From Lingula anatina (lineage: Eukaryota > Brachiopoda > Lingulata > Lingulida > Lingulidae): a DNA stretch of 64,000 nucleotides. The notes beneath the pieces are model-generated. The model did no database searches and was not told the origin of the DNA. It saw only the letters and a list, made by a program, of their open reading frames with translations. The stretch lies in NCBI RefSeq assembly GCF_001039355.2, contig NW_019775635.1, positions 1,197,434-1,261,433 on the forward strand. Reading direction: 5' to 3'. Positions 48,401 through 60,200 of the stretch are shown one piece after another. Positions within the stretch are counted from its first letter, which is position 1; every line of letters starts with the position of its first letter. Made by a program: the position numbers and the translations under genes.

Positions 48401-51400
48401 TGTATATACTCAGTACATGGACATAATAAACAGAAGGACGTGAAACGCGGCATCTTCCTTTGAAGCTATGTGCGTTCGGGTAAACATTCGCCCATTGTCT
48501 CACATAATCTGTTTTGATAGCTCCACGGGCGTCTGAACAGCTTATTATCAAGGTAGCGCGCGCTCTGCTTCAATGCATTTCTATTGTTTCTCTGCATTGA
48601 TAACGCAATTTCTCGCAGTCCCTCGTGGTTGCTATGATACAGCATTGCCGCCATCTTGCAGTTGCGAGCACACAGACTTGCTCCAACAGTTGGAAATTTG
48701 TTTCGGGTTTTCAGTTTCTTCTGTTGTTACCTCATTAAAACGGGCTCTGGCCTTTGTCTATACTTGTTATTGTTCCCAAGATTGTATTGATATATGTCGA
48801 GCTGATATATAACTTGTTTAAAAGCATGTTGACTAATAAAGCCAGGTAGGTGCCATCCAAATTAAATGCATCTGATAACAAGATAATGCAATGTAGCAAG
48901 CCAATTACAGAGGTGAGACTTTAATCACAAATGTGATCGCGATCCACTTTTATGACTGTTACCCAAGTAAATATAATCTTGAAGTTTGCATGTGTACACG
49001 TCNCTCACATAATCTGTTTTGATAGCTCCACGGGCGTCTGAACAGCTTATTATCAAGGTAGCGCGCGCTCTGCTTCAATGCATTTCTATTGTTTCTCTGC
49101 ATTGATAACGCAATTTCTCGCAGTCCCTCGTGGTTGCTATGATACAGCATTGCCGCCATCTTGCAGTTGCGAGCACACAGACTTGCTCCAACAGTTGGAA
49201 ATTTGTTTCTTCTGTTGTTACCTCATTAAAACGGGCTATGGCCTTTGTCTATACTTGTTATCGTTCCCAAGATTGTATTGATATATGTCAAGCTGATATA
49301 TAACTTGTTTAAAAGCATGTTGACTAATAAAGCCAGGTAGGTGCCATCCAAATTAAATGCATCTGATAACAAGATAATGCAATGTAGCAAGCCAATTACA
49401 GAGGTGAGACTTTAATCACAAATGTGATCGCGATCCACTTTTATGACTGTTACCCAAGTAAATATAATCTTGAAGTTTGCATGTGTACACGTCAACATTT
49501 ATACTTTAATTAAAAGACCAGTGAGGATGCTTGTCCATCGTCTCTATGCTGTTTAGGGACTCCAATTTAAAAATGAAAAATCATTAATTATCATTCTCAA
49601 ACTGGAGCAGACCATCGCCGGTAATGTGTTAATATATATATACTTCAGAGCAGTGTTAATGTCAACTTTGATAAAAGAATATTAAAAGGCCCACAGGTGC
49701 GTTTTTGTGCGTAACGAATGTGTGTGTGGTGCCGTATTGCAATGACAGCCCATATTGAAAGTTAAAAAAATAATAATTATCATTCTCAGACTGGAGCAGA
49801 CTATAGCCGGTAAATGGGTAATGTGTAAATATATTTATATATCAAAGCAATGTTAATGTCAACTTTGATAAAAGAATATTAAAAGGCCCACCAGTGCATT
49901 TTTGTGCGTAACGAATGCGTGTGTGGTGCCATATTGCAATGAGAGCCCATATTGAAAGTTAAAAAAATAATAATTTTCATTCTCAGACTGGAGCAGACTA
50001 TAGCCGGTAATGTGTAAAATTATATATACTTTAGAGCAGTGTTAATGTCAACTTTGATAAAAGAATATTAAAAGGCCCCCAGGTTCGTTTTTGTGCGTCA
50101 AGAATGCGTGTGTGTTGCCCTATTGCAACGAGAGCCCATATTGAAAGTTAAAAATATTAATTATCATTATATAATTCGGGCTCACATGAGCAAGTAACAT
50201 AAACCTATACATATAGTACACAGCAGTGTAAATGCCACTTTAATCTAAACGGTACGTAAAAAATACCAGACCCAAAATGATGTCAGCGAGTTGAATAAAT
50301 CGGAGAGGAATTGCGTCATTTTAATTCAAGACACGATTGAAGGTTTCATTATTGCCGCGTCTCAGGCTAATTTCTCACATAGAGAGAAAAGTTTGACACT
50401 AGAAATATTTTCCAATCGGTTCATAGCTGAAAACAAGTACACTACACTACAGTTGTACAATTTTGAATGCTAATTTTACGGCAACAAACAAGATTGCCTT
50501 TACCACATAGGGCATTTTGAATTCCTCCATGAACAAACATCAAATTCTCACTAAGTTTTCAAATTGACAGAACAAATTGTACTTATACTTAATCTCTATA
50601 AGTTTATTGTCCCATTCACCCGAAGGATTGACTCGCGTTATCGCGAACTACCTGCCCAAATGACACAAAAAGTCATCGACAACTGCGATATGCTCGCTAC
50701 CTGTACGGGAGGTCACGTGATCCGAACGCACATGGTTTCGCGAAGAGCTCACGTTAAGCCGATTATCCTTTGATCTAGCTAAGCGTTTCATGTCCTTCTC
50801 TAATTAGGTTCATGCTCAGTATAACCACATTCTCTGTCAGCTCACCCAGCCTCTGCTGTAGACCACTTCACTCCCACCCACCCCTGCCCTCTGTAATATG
50901 TATATACCAATTCTCTGTCAGCTTACCTAGCCTGTATAGCAGACCACTCCCCGCCCCTGTCATGAATACACTCAGTATAACCACAGTTCTCTGTCAGCTC
51001 AACCAGCCTCTGCAGCAGACCACTTCACTATCAATGGAAAAACTGGACAGCTGCAGGTCATCAAATCTCTGGATAGAGAGCTGCAAGCTACAGTGGTCCT
51101 CACAGTCAAGGTATGGGTATATATTTTCAGGTGTAAAAAGATCTGGTGACATATGTCCCATTTAAGTAATTAGGTTCTCGTTACAAATTCATTGGTCAGA
51201 GTTTGTGATAATTATTTGTGTCTGATTTGGCTTAGATTTATGTAAAGGCGATAAGGTAGATAATTGCAGTATGCTACTACAGAGTGTTAAAACTCCTAGT
51301 AGACTTCAGCTCAGATGAAGATAACAGTAACTGACAATTACTCTGTCACTTTATAAATTAACTGAGCAGGGACTGTTCTCCATATTCAGCAAGTGATGAA

Positions 51401-52240
51401 AATTGTTCATAAGTTCTAATTATTTGTCCCACATTGTCAGGCATATCAAGCAGATGCCCCCAGAACAAGAACAGCTCTTGCTACTGTTGTTGTTACTGTC
51501 GTGGATACCAATGACAACAAACCAGCAATGACCCAGGCTGTATACAATGTTGCAGTCCCTAGGAATGTTGCCATGGGAACATATCTGACCACTGTCCGAG
51601 CAGTGGACCCTGATGCTGTAAGATCAGTTCTTGAAAATACATATTTTTCAAAATTCCTCGATACTAATAATTTGTAGCTAAATGTATATAAAATAAGGAA
51701 AGCTCATCTTATTTCAGTTTATAGGATTCTGTTTAAATTGACTTCCAGTAAATAATGCAATTTTTTTTCATTTTTTTTTTTACATGCAAATATATGATAA
51801 ATCTTATATTATAAGAAATATTGAACTACTTTACAAGCACCTTTTTCTCCTGTTATTGTTAGGGTGTAAATGCAGTGCTAGAGTATGTATTGGATGACCC
51901 TAAAGGCAGGTTTACTATAGATGCCTCATCTGGGGTCATCAGAGTCAGCAGTGACCTCAGCAACTTGGATGGCAACATCTCCTTCTATGTAAGTAGTGCA
52001 TGTATTTATGGTTTGGTTTTGGTTTTCAAGGCTGTTAAAGAACACACATTTCTCTCAGTTTTTTTAAAATAATTTACCAGAAATCTATATACATAAATGA
52101 ATTTGGACATATTTCCATACACATAAGTTTTTTTCCAGGTGTATGCAAGAGAGACAATGTCTGCAGAGCTTCTGACATCAAACAAGTCAATGGTGAATGT
52201 TACTATTGTTGATAAAGGCAGGAATATATTTGTTGGATAG
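45500..52240 (+). CDS. Cadherin (about four EC repeats), PCDH15/Cad99C-like N-terminus, abruptly ended
   Basis: Exons: 45500-45569, 46036-46259, 46466-46525, 46727-46813, 47073-47162, 47269-47388, 47657-47773, 48189-48294, 51016-51110, 51441-51617, 51863-51988, 52139-52240; phases join to about 457 residues. The first exon is a signal peptide (MVSKEVQKTLLFWLITCIL). An in-frame upstream ATG at 45335 is possible, but the hydrophobic run favours 45500. EC landmarks are 'VVENTAPGTVV', 'LDAESM', 'DVNDNTPVF', 'DYDN', 'DEDDLSPAF', 'AYDQDLGINATV', 'FTINGKTGQL', 'LDRE', 'DTNDNKPAM' and 'AVDPDAGVNAVLEY'. The 'DEDDLSPAF...C...PIKAYDQD' pattern recalls EC2-EC3 of protocadherin-15. No transmembrane segment: the frame stops at 52240 after 'VNVTIVDKG', unless a GC donor at about 52218 is used. 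Truncated gene, or incomplete model. Confidence 0.8.
48374..48391. repeat. Poly-C tract in cadherin intron
   Basis: A run of C residues after 'cactcctctc'. The same context ('cactccc...ctgtcat') recurs near 50870-50970, at the other end of this unusually long intron. Confidence 0.85.
48466..48654 (-). other. Possible small antisense ORF with ATGGCGGC start, nested in cadherin intron
   Basis: A 62-codon frame beginning MAAMLYHSNHEGLREIAL in an AAGATGGCGGC start context (typical of animal genes), within a local GC- and CpG-rich island. The same frame recurs in the duplicate copy (ATG at 49159). No family recognised; it could be a first exon, a retrocopy relic or chance. Confidence 0.25.
48498..49494. 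repeat. Near-identical ~500-bp direct duplication joined by an n
   Basis: 48498-49002 repeats as 49004-49494, differing by a 14-bp indel ('gggttttcagtttc' class, near 48708) and a few substitutions. They meet at a lone n (49003). This pattern is expected of two haplotypes placed in series. Confidence 0.85.
49575..50165. repeat. ~190-bp satellite-like tandem repeat in cadherin intron
   Basis: Three copies of a unit (landmark 'actggagcag' at 49601, 49790 and 49987) containing 'gccggtaatgtgt', 'caactttgataaaagaatatt' and 'cgtttttgtgcgta', followed by a partial fourth. The unit lengths are 189 and 197 bp. No coding content. Confidence 0.88.
50813..51015 (+). repeat. Degenerate tandem copies of the acceptor region before the 51016 cadherin exon
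   Basis: 'ctctgtcagct(c/t)a-cc-agcct' recurs three times (near 50831, 50914 and 50987), each followed by a version of 'gcagaccact'. The last copy is the functional acceptor plus exon start. Earlier copies have lost the AG context or frame. Confidence 0.75.
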
Positions 52241-54251
52241 ACTCTTGACTGCTTGAAAGCTGCTTCTCTTACATATATAAAATACAGGCTTTTCAAAGGA
52301 AAAATATAATCATTTAGATTAAAATATCTGATTATCCTCTACAAATTTTAAATAATTTTAAGAAGTGCAAATTTCCATTAGTGATCAAATCAGCACATTA
52401 AACTTAAAATCCCTGAAGGAAATGTCGTCTGCAAACTGATAATTGCCAAATGAATCTGACCTTTACCATAAATAACTGCACAGCCCATGTATATAAGGCA
52501 AGGAGGGGTTTAATTAATGGAGCACTGTTGGGAAGATTATTTCATTGTTCAAATTTTAATCAGAGGAATAGTAACTTTACTATGACACAAGTTTTTTCAA
52601 AAAATCTAAATCATTTTTGCATGGCATATTGGTGAAACTTAGCATTGAATAAAAACAATGAAGTCAAAGATTAATTACTATAGGTGGTTTATTTATTTTT
52701 TTACCCGAGGTATAGAGTATCTCTGGTCCACTAAAAACAGGTCTATAATGTTATTTATTTGACATATATACGAGATAAACATTCTCTACTGTACAAGATC
52801 AGGTGCAGCAGCTGGTGGGATGTTACAGTACAAACTCTCCCTGACATATTGTGATCCATATAAATCAGATCATTTTGTGCTGTGGAAAAAAATCATACTT
52901 TGATCTTGATCAAACATCCATCACCACTCCCTCTACACCTATTTTTTTATTAAATGCTTTGCATTAGCAAAATAAAAGAAAAATACTGATGTTGAATACG
53001 TCTGCCTCATTTGATGTCCTCCAAACCTTGTCACAATTTTATCAGTTTTTTAAATATCCAACTTCAATAATTTCATGTTAATATTTGTTTCTAAAATCTT
53101 AATATCTTTAAAACTTATTGCATCAAATAACTTTTATATTAACCAAATCATTAACGTGTACCACTCATGATCACCCCTCTTCCAAAATTTCAAGTTTAAA
53201 ACACTTGTTTTCTCTTAAACTGGGCATCCATGTTGAAAGCTATCTCACAATTCTCCTGTACAGATTTGGAGTGTTTTCCTTACATCATACTGTTGCTATC
53301 AATTCCAGACAACTCTTGTACAATTCCTATTGCAATCCTTGGAATGCAATGTTTAAAACAAAAGGACATAGTGTAAGAACACCATAATTCAACAGAGATA
53401 GATGACTCTGTGACTTTTCTAAAATTGAATTACACTGCTTTTTGTAGGAAATAATGTTAAATAACATCATTAACTACTGAGTATTTACATCATGTTACCA
53501 GAAACATCTTGTTCAAGTGCATATGCTAATGTTGGCATATATCAATACAATCCTACAAAGAAACTATAATCTTTGGCAAGTTGAATAATATTTACAATGT
53601 CTGGGTTTTCTGTATTCAAACCCTTCCACAACAGGCCCATCAAGTTGATCTTATCCCATAACTGAAGACCCCCCTTACTACGGGGTTTACAATTATGGAA
53701 ACCATGGGGTTCCAATGAACTCTGTTCACATGTTGGATTATTGCTGGCTTGAACATAAACTGATGTGTACCAATACAGGGAGCTATTGACAGCATACCAT
53801 GATCAAGATTTTCATTTAAATTTCCCAAACCAAATAAGTTGGGTACTGCAGCATTTTGAGAACTACAATTATTAATCCCCCTTCCAAAAAATTTACATGG
53901 GCATTTTAAAATAGATAATGTTTTTGATGAATTCATAATCAAAAGCACAGACTATATTATTAGAGTTCACGATCTATGACTGACAAACCTGTAGATGTGA
54001 AAAAATACCAAACCATTCTCGTATGACCAGATATTCTATTTGCTGACTTGTCCCTGAAGTTCATGATTTTCAACATCATGACACCAGTTTTCAGCTGAAC
54101 ACATAAAGAAGACAATGTCCTTACATACCCTACATTGACATTTGACAGTTATATCATATTATATACATTGATGCAGAGTCTCTCGGTCCCGCTACAGTTA
54201 TATTATATTATATACATTGACGTGGAGTTTCTCAGTCCCGCTGAGTTGCGT
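52241..54251. other. Intergenic/3' UTR between tail-to-tail cadherin and cytohesin genes
   Basis: No further cadherin exon was found on the plus strand. Several TTTATT hexamers (AATAAA on minus) could serve as cytohesin poly(A) signals. Part of this stretch is probably the cytohesin 3' UTR. A short direct repeat 'cagttatatcatattatatacattga' type lies at 54145-54230, just beyond the cytohesin stop. Confidence 0.5.
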
Positions 54252-57200
54252 CTACTTGGTAACGTTGTGTGTGGCCTTCTTCCTCCTGGCAACCAGCATG
54301 TCATAGAACGGGTGCTCGTTAATGCTGGCCCTGAAATAAAGCAGAGATCAATTAATGCACACTTTCATTAGCAGTTGGCCATTAGCTATTTACCTCCACT
54401 TCTATTTAAAATCTTACAATAGCAGTGCATTATGGTGTGCCTCAAACTGTAGCAGAGGATGATGGTTATAATCTAAATTTCATACTTCACCACACGGAAA
54501 AAAAAAAAAACATCTGAAACTATTGAGATTCTGAACATCTCTTCATTGCAGCACAATACTTGTATCTATCACTGAGAGGTCAAACTTCTTACTTGATGCA
54601 TCTCATCCACTCTTCTTTCTCCTCTGGCGTGGCTGCAGACATTCTATAGTAGGAGTGTTTACCTGGAAGATACATTACCAAAATGACACCCAATACTTTG
54701 CATCGTTCCAGGGATTTTCTTGGTCTCAGTTTTACAAAGAAGCAAACAGAGTGGGCTTATTATAACACAATCTATGGTTCAACCACTGCATAAAGATTAT
54801 ATAGAGTGATTAAGAAATCCTGCAATGTTTTCTTGAATGGTAATAACTCCATGATGACTCATTACTCTTTCACACAGGGAAAATTAATCTCAAGATTTTA
54901 AAATTGAAAACCCGATTTTAATGAAAGAAGAGGGGGGGGGGGAGAAAGAATCAGTTCAGAAGCTCACCTTCGACCACCTTGCCCTCTGAGTCTGTCTTAC
55001 AGGCCTTGATAATCTCGTTGTTGTTGGAGACGAGCTCAAAGCTGTTAGGTCTGTTCTTGTCCAGCTTCCCATCCAAGACCTGAATATTCTCAAGAGGAAT
55101 GATACCTCTCGGCTCCTTGTCCTGGGAGAGAAGTTTAATTGTTAGGATTTTTGATGTCTTAGAAAGTCAGAGCTTGTAATAATTGATACAAATATAAAGA
55201 ATAGATATGACAACAATTTCTCCTTGTACTAAGGACATACTATCAACGTATCGTCATCTTACATACAAAATAGTGATATAGTTTGCTGAATTAATTCACT
55301 ACCCTGAACAATGAAACAAATATACAGTGAGTAAAAAGACACTTACTGTTGTGTATTCAAAGTAATATAAACAGTTGTCATTGAGTATAAACCATCTTCT
55401 TTTCCAACTTTTGTATCTGCCACCTAAAACAGATATTAAATCAACCTGCCATGAATACAAAAGCAAACAGCCAGCTACATTGTCAGCATTCATAAGCAGA
55501 GCCTGCATGCTTCCAAGAACTTCACATCTAGAAGTGAAGCAGACGATGCAGGGAATTCTGGGACAAGTCACATGGGTGATCACATGACCACAACATGACA
55601 AAGAGGATGGGATTTTATTTATTTATTTATTTAATTTAAGGGCAGGGTTGGCACTGTGAGAATGTTAGGAAATAGCAACAAGAGCAAATGGTTATAGTAT
55701 TTTTTAAAGTAAGCTACAGTGGGAAGATTTTTAGTTTCATGTACCATAAGTTTCACAAGTAATAATACACAACTGCTACACTTCCATTTTATTTAACTGC
55801 ATCATTACTTGTGAAACTGAATTTTTCTACCTAACACTAATATTGATGTACTGACATTACACTAAAGGTACATTACTTGACTTATTTTAATCTTTTCCTC
55901 GTCATCTTAAGACACAGCTTCATGGCTGTTTACCATGTATTGAACCATGCAGTACAAAATGAAAAGCTGGTATATATATATGTCAGTGTACATAAGATTG
56001 TATGTATGAGGAACAGAACACCACAGAAAGCAATCAGTTGACTGGCATTTGGTGGTGCTGGTGTCTACAGATGGTGCTCTACTACAAGGATTAACCTAGT
56101 TCTATATAACAGAGGCAAGAGAAGAAAAGAGGTCAACTTACTCAGTTTAGACGCCCCTGTCATGTGAAATAGAAGAGTAGACAAGTTACAGTCAATTCTA
56201 CGAGACTGGTGTCAATGTCTATGTTGAAAGGAAATGTGCACTGTAGCTTGCTACGTAGACTGAATACTGTCACCAGTTTGGCACGTGCCAACATGCAGGC
56301 AACACATGGCGTAACATGCATATACACATACCAACAAAGCAACCAATAAGAAAGATATGATATCAGAACCAAAGTATAAAACTAGAAATATATTCAAAAA
56401 GTGCAAGGAAAGTGGCCATTCAAAGATAATGATTCTGAAAGAGCAGGGTGTCAAAAGTGACAAATGGACAAAAGAAATGCTGCCACGTGAACACACAAAA
56501 GATTTTGTTTCATAGGCAGATCAAAAAAAAAATTATTTGTTTTGGCAGAATTTAACCAAGCTTTAAGGAATATTACTCTTGTGATCACAAGCTAATGTAA
56601 ATAAAATATATTTCAATAGCCTTCCTTTGTAAAACTATTTTGTTATATTCTTACTTTTAAACTGATATGATTTTTTCAATCTTCAGCTAATGGAAGCTTA
56701 AAAGTGAAAGGTTGAAATCAAAATGTAACCAAAAAAAGAAAGTAAACTAGATTTTGAGCAGCAGGGGAAAAAACTGCAACTACCCACAACAACTATCTAT
56801 ACCAAATGACGGATGATAAAAAAGGTAGCATTACAAGTCACTAAATATTCATTTCATAAGAATCTGATTGATTCTGTAAAGATGAACACAGGCAGATGAC
56901 TACAGGGAAATGTTAATATTCTACAGCCTATACTGTCTATTGGAACATGCAGCCATAGGAAAGTTATGATAAAGAACCAAATATTTCATATTCATCATGG
57001 GTTCTTTAGCCATCCTGTGTCGTATACAAAAAGGGGACATATATGATTTAAACATGCACACCACTTGAAGAGGGCAGAACAGAAAGTTTTTAGATGAAAA
57101 AGAACAGCATATAGATCTCACCCAGCTCAAATATTAAAGATCTTATTATACAAAAACCCTGAATTATTATATCTTTGTAAAACATGTTACTGGAATAAGA

Positions 57201-60200
57201 CCTCATTCTCTGTTGAACCAACCCAGAAGGACATATTACGGAGGGCAAACAAGTCCTTTCCTGAAATCCACCCTGCACACTAAGATACCAGGAGTATTAC
57301 ACAGGTTAGCCATATATATGCTGAGTACTGGAAAAATACAAGTCACAAAAAAACCCAAGTCTGATTTGTGACTTAAAGATTCGGACAAGATAACTGAGTA
57401 AAACTGATGACATGAAATGCATGCCAGTATAACAGAAGATATTGTACTTGGGTCATTCTCTATAAACATGGTTTAACAGGAGAATCGTCAGGTGTCAGCA
57501 ACAGAGTTTCAGACACTTTCAGAAACTGCTCTCTCTAACCAGCAAAGCTATCAGGGACAACAATCCCGTTCAGATTAAAGAGGTCAGTTTCTGGTGTGGT
57601 CTGTAACTACAGATAATGCTGAGCAGACCAGTGAACAAGCATGCTATGTACACTGCCCACACTTGCCATCCCAGAACTTTAACATATGCACTGCACAGCA
57701 CTGCATCTAGCATTAGGTGCATGGAGTAATACTGATAAATTACAACACATCTAAACCAACCAATACAGTATTCATAAACAGTACTATTATTACTTCTTAT
57801 TTTACATATAGATTCATGAGGAAACAAGACTAGTACATTTAACATTGATTATGACAATTTTTGAGGCTTCATTACAAATATCTATTGAAAATAGTGCATT
57901 ACAACATGGTGTATTACAACATAGTACTCAATCTGTGACACAAAGCCAGTATTAAAACATCTCTACTAAGACTGGTCAATTGTCCAGAGAGACTTGCCAT
58001 GTGCCGAGAGGCTGACTCCTTACCTTGCTTCCACAGCCAACCTTCCTTGTCGGGGTTGAAGAAAGTGTGCATCAGATCATTGCCATCATCTTCAGGAATT
58101 TTGAATGGTTCTTTCTTTATACTCTCATATAAGCTCTGAAAATGAAACAAGGCAATATATGAATATTCTTTTCTGTATGTTTTTTTGTGAAAAAAATCTG
58201 GATACCAAAAATAAAGTGCAGTGCATTTCCCTTGCACCAACTAAGTCAAAGACTAGAAGAAAGGAATTTCCACAGCTCACGTTCATCCTAGGGTCTGGAG
58301 TAAAATTTCCTTGGCATTGATTGAAAATTTTTGAAAAAGTGGACCAGAAAATACTGCACCACCAAAATGATACCCCCCCCCCCTCCCCCCGATTAACTGA
58401 AGAGGAGGAAGGAGGGTGTGGGGTGTGGGGGGATAACCAGCATACTCACCGTAAGCAGAGCAGGAGGCAGGTCCCCACCGTCATTGATTCCTTTGTTCAT
58501 CATAATAAACCTGTCCACTGACGGTTTCTCCTTCACACTGGGGTTGTGAAGACTGGTGTTCAGCATTATTATAGCAAACGACAGCACGTAACAGGTATCT
58601 GGAATAACAAAAACACCAATAAGAATCTTTATAGCAAACTACAACACGTAACAGGTAACTAGGATTGTCAAAAACACCAATAAGAATCTTTATAGCAAAC
58701 AACAGCACGTAACAGGTGTCTGGAATGACGAAAACGCCAATTATAATCACTATGGCAAACGATAGCACACGGGAGGTATCAGGAATGGCAAAAAGACCCA
58801 TTCTAAGCACAAGGTGTAAATCCTGCTTTGATATACTAATGAATGGAATGGAATTACAACAGTGCAGCAGGTGCTTGTGCCTGAATCTGTGAAATAACAG
58901 GACAGTCTTCACAGCTAGGTGAGAAATGTCTTAACAAGTTATGAAAGTCACTAATGAACAGGGTAGANCTCTGGAATGTCAAAAACACCAATAAGAATCT
59001 TTATAGCAAACAACAGCACGTAACAGGTGTCTGGAATGACGAAAACGCCAATTATAATCACTATGGCAAACGATAGCACACGGGAGGTATCGGGAATGGC
59101 AAAAAGACCCATTCTAAGCACAAGGTGTAAATCCTGCTTTGATATACTAATGAATGGAATGGAATTACAACAGTGCAGCAGGTGCTTGTGCCTGAATCTG
59201 TGAAATAACAGGACAGTCTTCACAGCTAGGTGAGAAATGTCTTAACAAGTTATGAAAGTCACTAATGAACAGGGTAGATTTGTAGAGAAAAACAAGGTAA
59301 AAGCATTCCTTTGGAAGCAATTATATGATGAGAATAGCTAAATTTCATTAGATAATATGGTATAAATATTACTGTACATGTCTGTAGATATATGCTGGAT
59401 ATATGTGTTGAAGTTTAGTTATATACTTAGTTAGGTAGTCCCAGTAATCAAAAGACTGAATAATTTGCTGTCTGAGTCAGTCCTCACCATTTGTCTGAAA
59501 GACGCCAGGATTCAGCTCACAGTATCGCTCAGCAAAACACTCCATCATGCGGTCAATCTTCTGTGCTTCTCCAGGAAGACGGAAACTCCACAAAAACTGC
59601 CTGCAATTATCAAGAATACTGAGCATATTATTTCAAAATTTATTATGAAAAATATTATAAAAACCAGAAATGTTGAATAAAGGATAAGCCAACTACAAAA
59701 AGTAACCCCATGTTCTTACGGAAATTATTACAGGTACTCTTTCAGTTACTAGTATAGTGTAGAAATTGAACAGTTTTCAAAATTTCATCATTATGAATAA
59801 CCCAATGTTGTTTATCATATGGGTAAAATGAAATTCAATCTTGGCAATTATGATATGGTACAGAATAGACAGAGTGTGTATAATTTTTACCTCAAGGCCT
59901 GGACCAATATCATGTCTGAAAACTCGTGGAGGTTCACAAACGCTTTCAGGACATTTACATTGAAGTCATTCCTGTAACATGGAAAGATTGAAATGGATCC
60001 TATATATTATTACAAACACAAAATACACATTGGGATAAGTTTCTGTGAGTGATATTAAAATATTACATGGAAAAGACAATTCTTGAAATGGTTTCTTTTC
60101 AAGTGTAGTACATAACATACAGAATCAACTACCAACTTGATTTCAGGACTCGGTTTATGTCTAATTGATATCCAGGCCTGTAAGTTCTGTAAATTTCTAA

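Noticed and set aside
48573-48812. Plus-strand ORF MHFYCFSALITQF
   Set aside because: No family resemblance or coding character; repeated only because the block is duplicated at the n.
49575-50165. CRISPR-like array
   Set aside because: Units of about 190 bp are contiguous with no unique spacers, in a eukaryotic intron; satellite-like.
53118-53948. Open frames of 89-102 codons in the cadherin-cytohesin spacer
   Set aside because: AT-rich chance frames with no motifs, probably cytohesin 3' UTR.
58481-58912. 143-codon minus-strand open frame
   Set aside because: It runs through the splice-edge array in a shifted frame; the true exon is 58450-58598 in the cytohesin frame.
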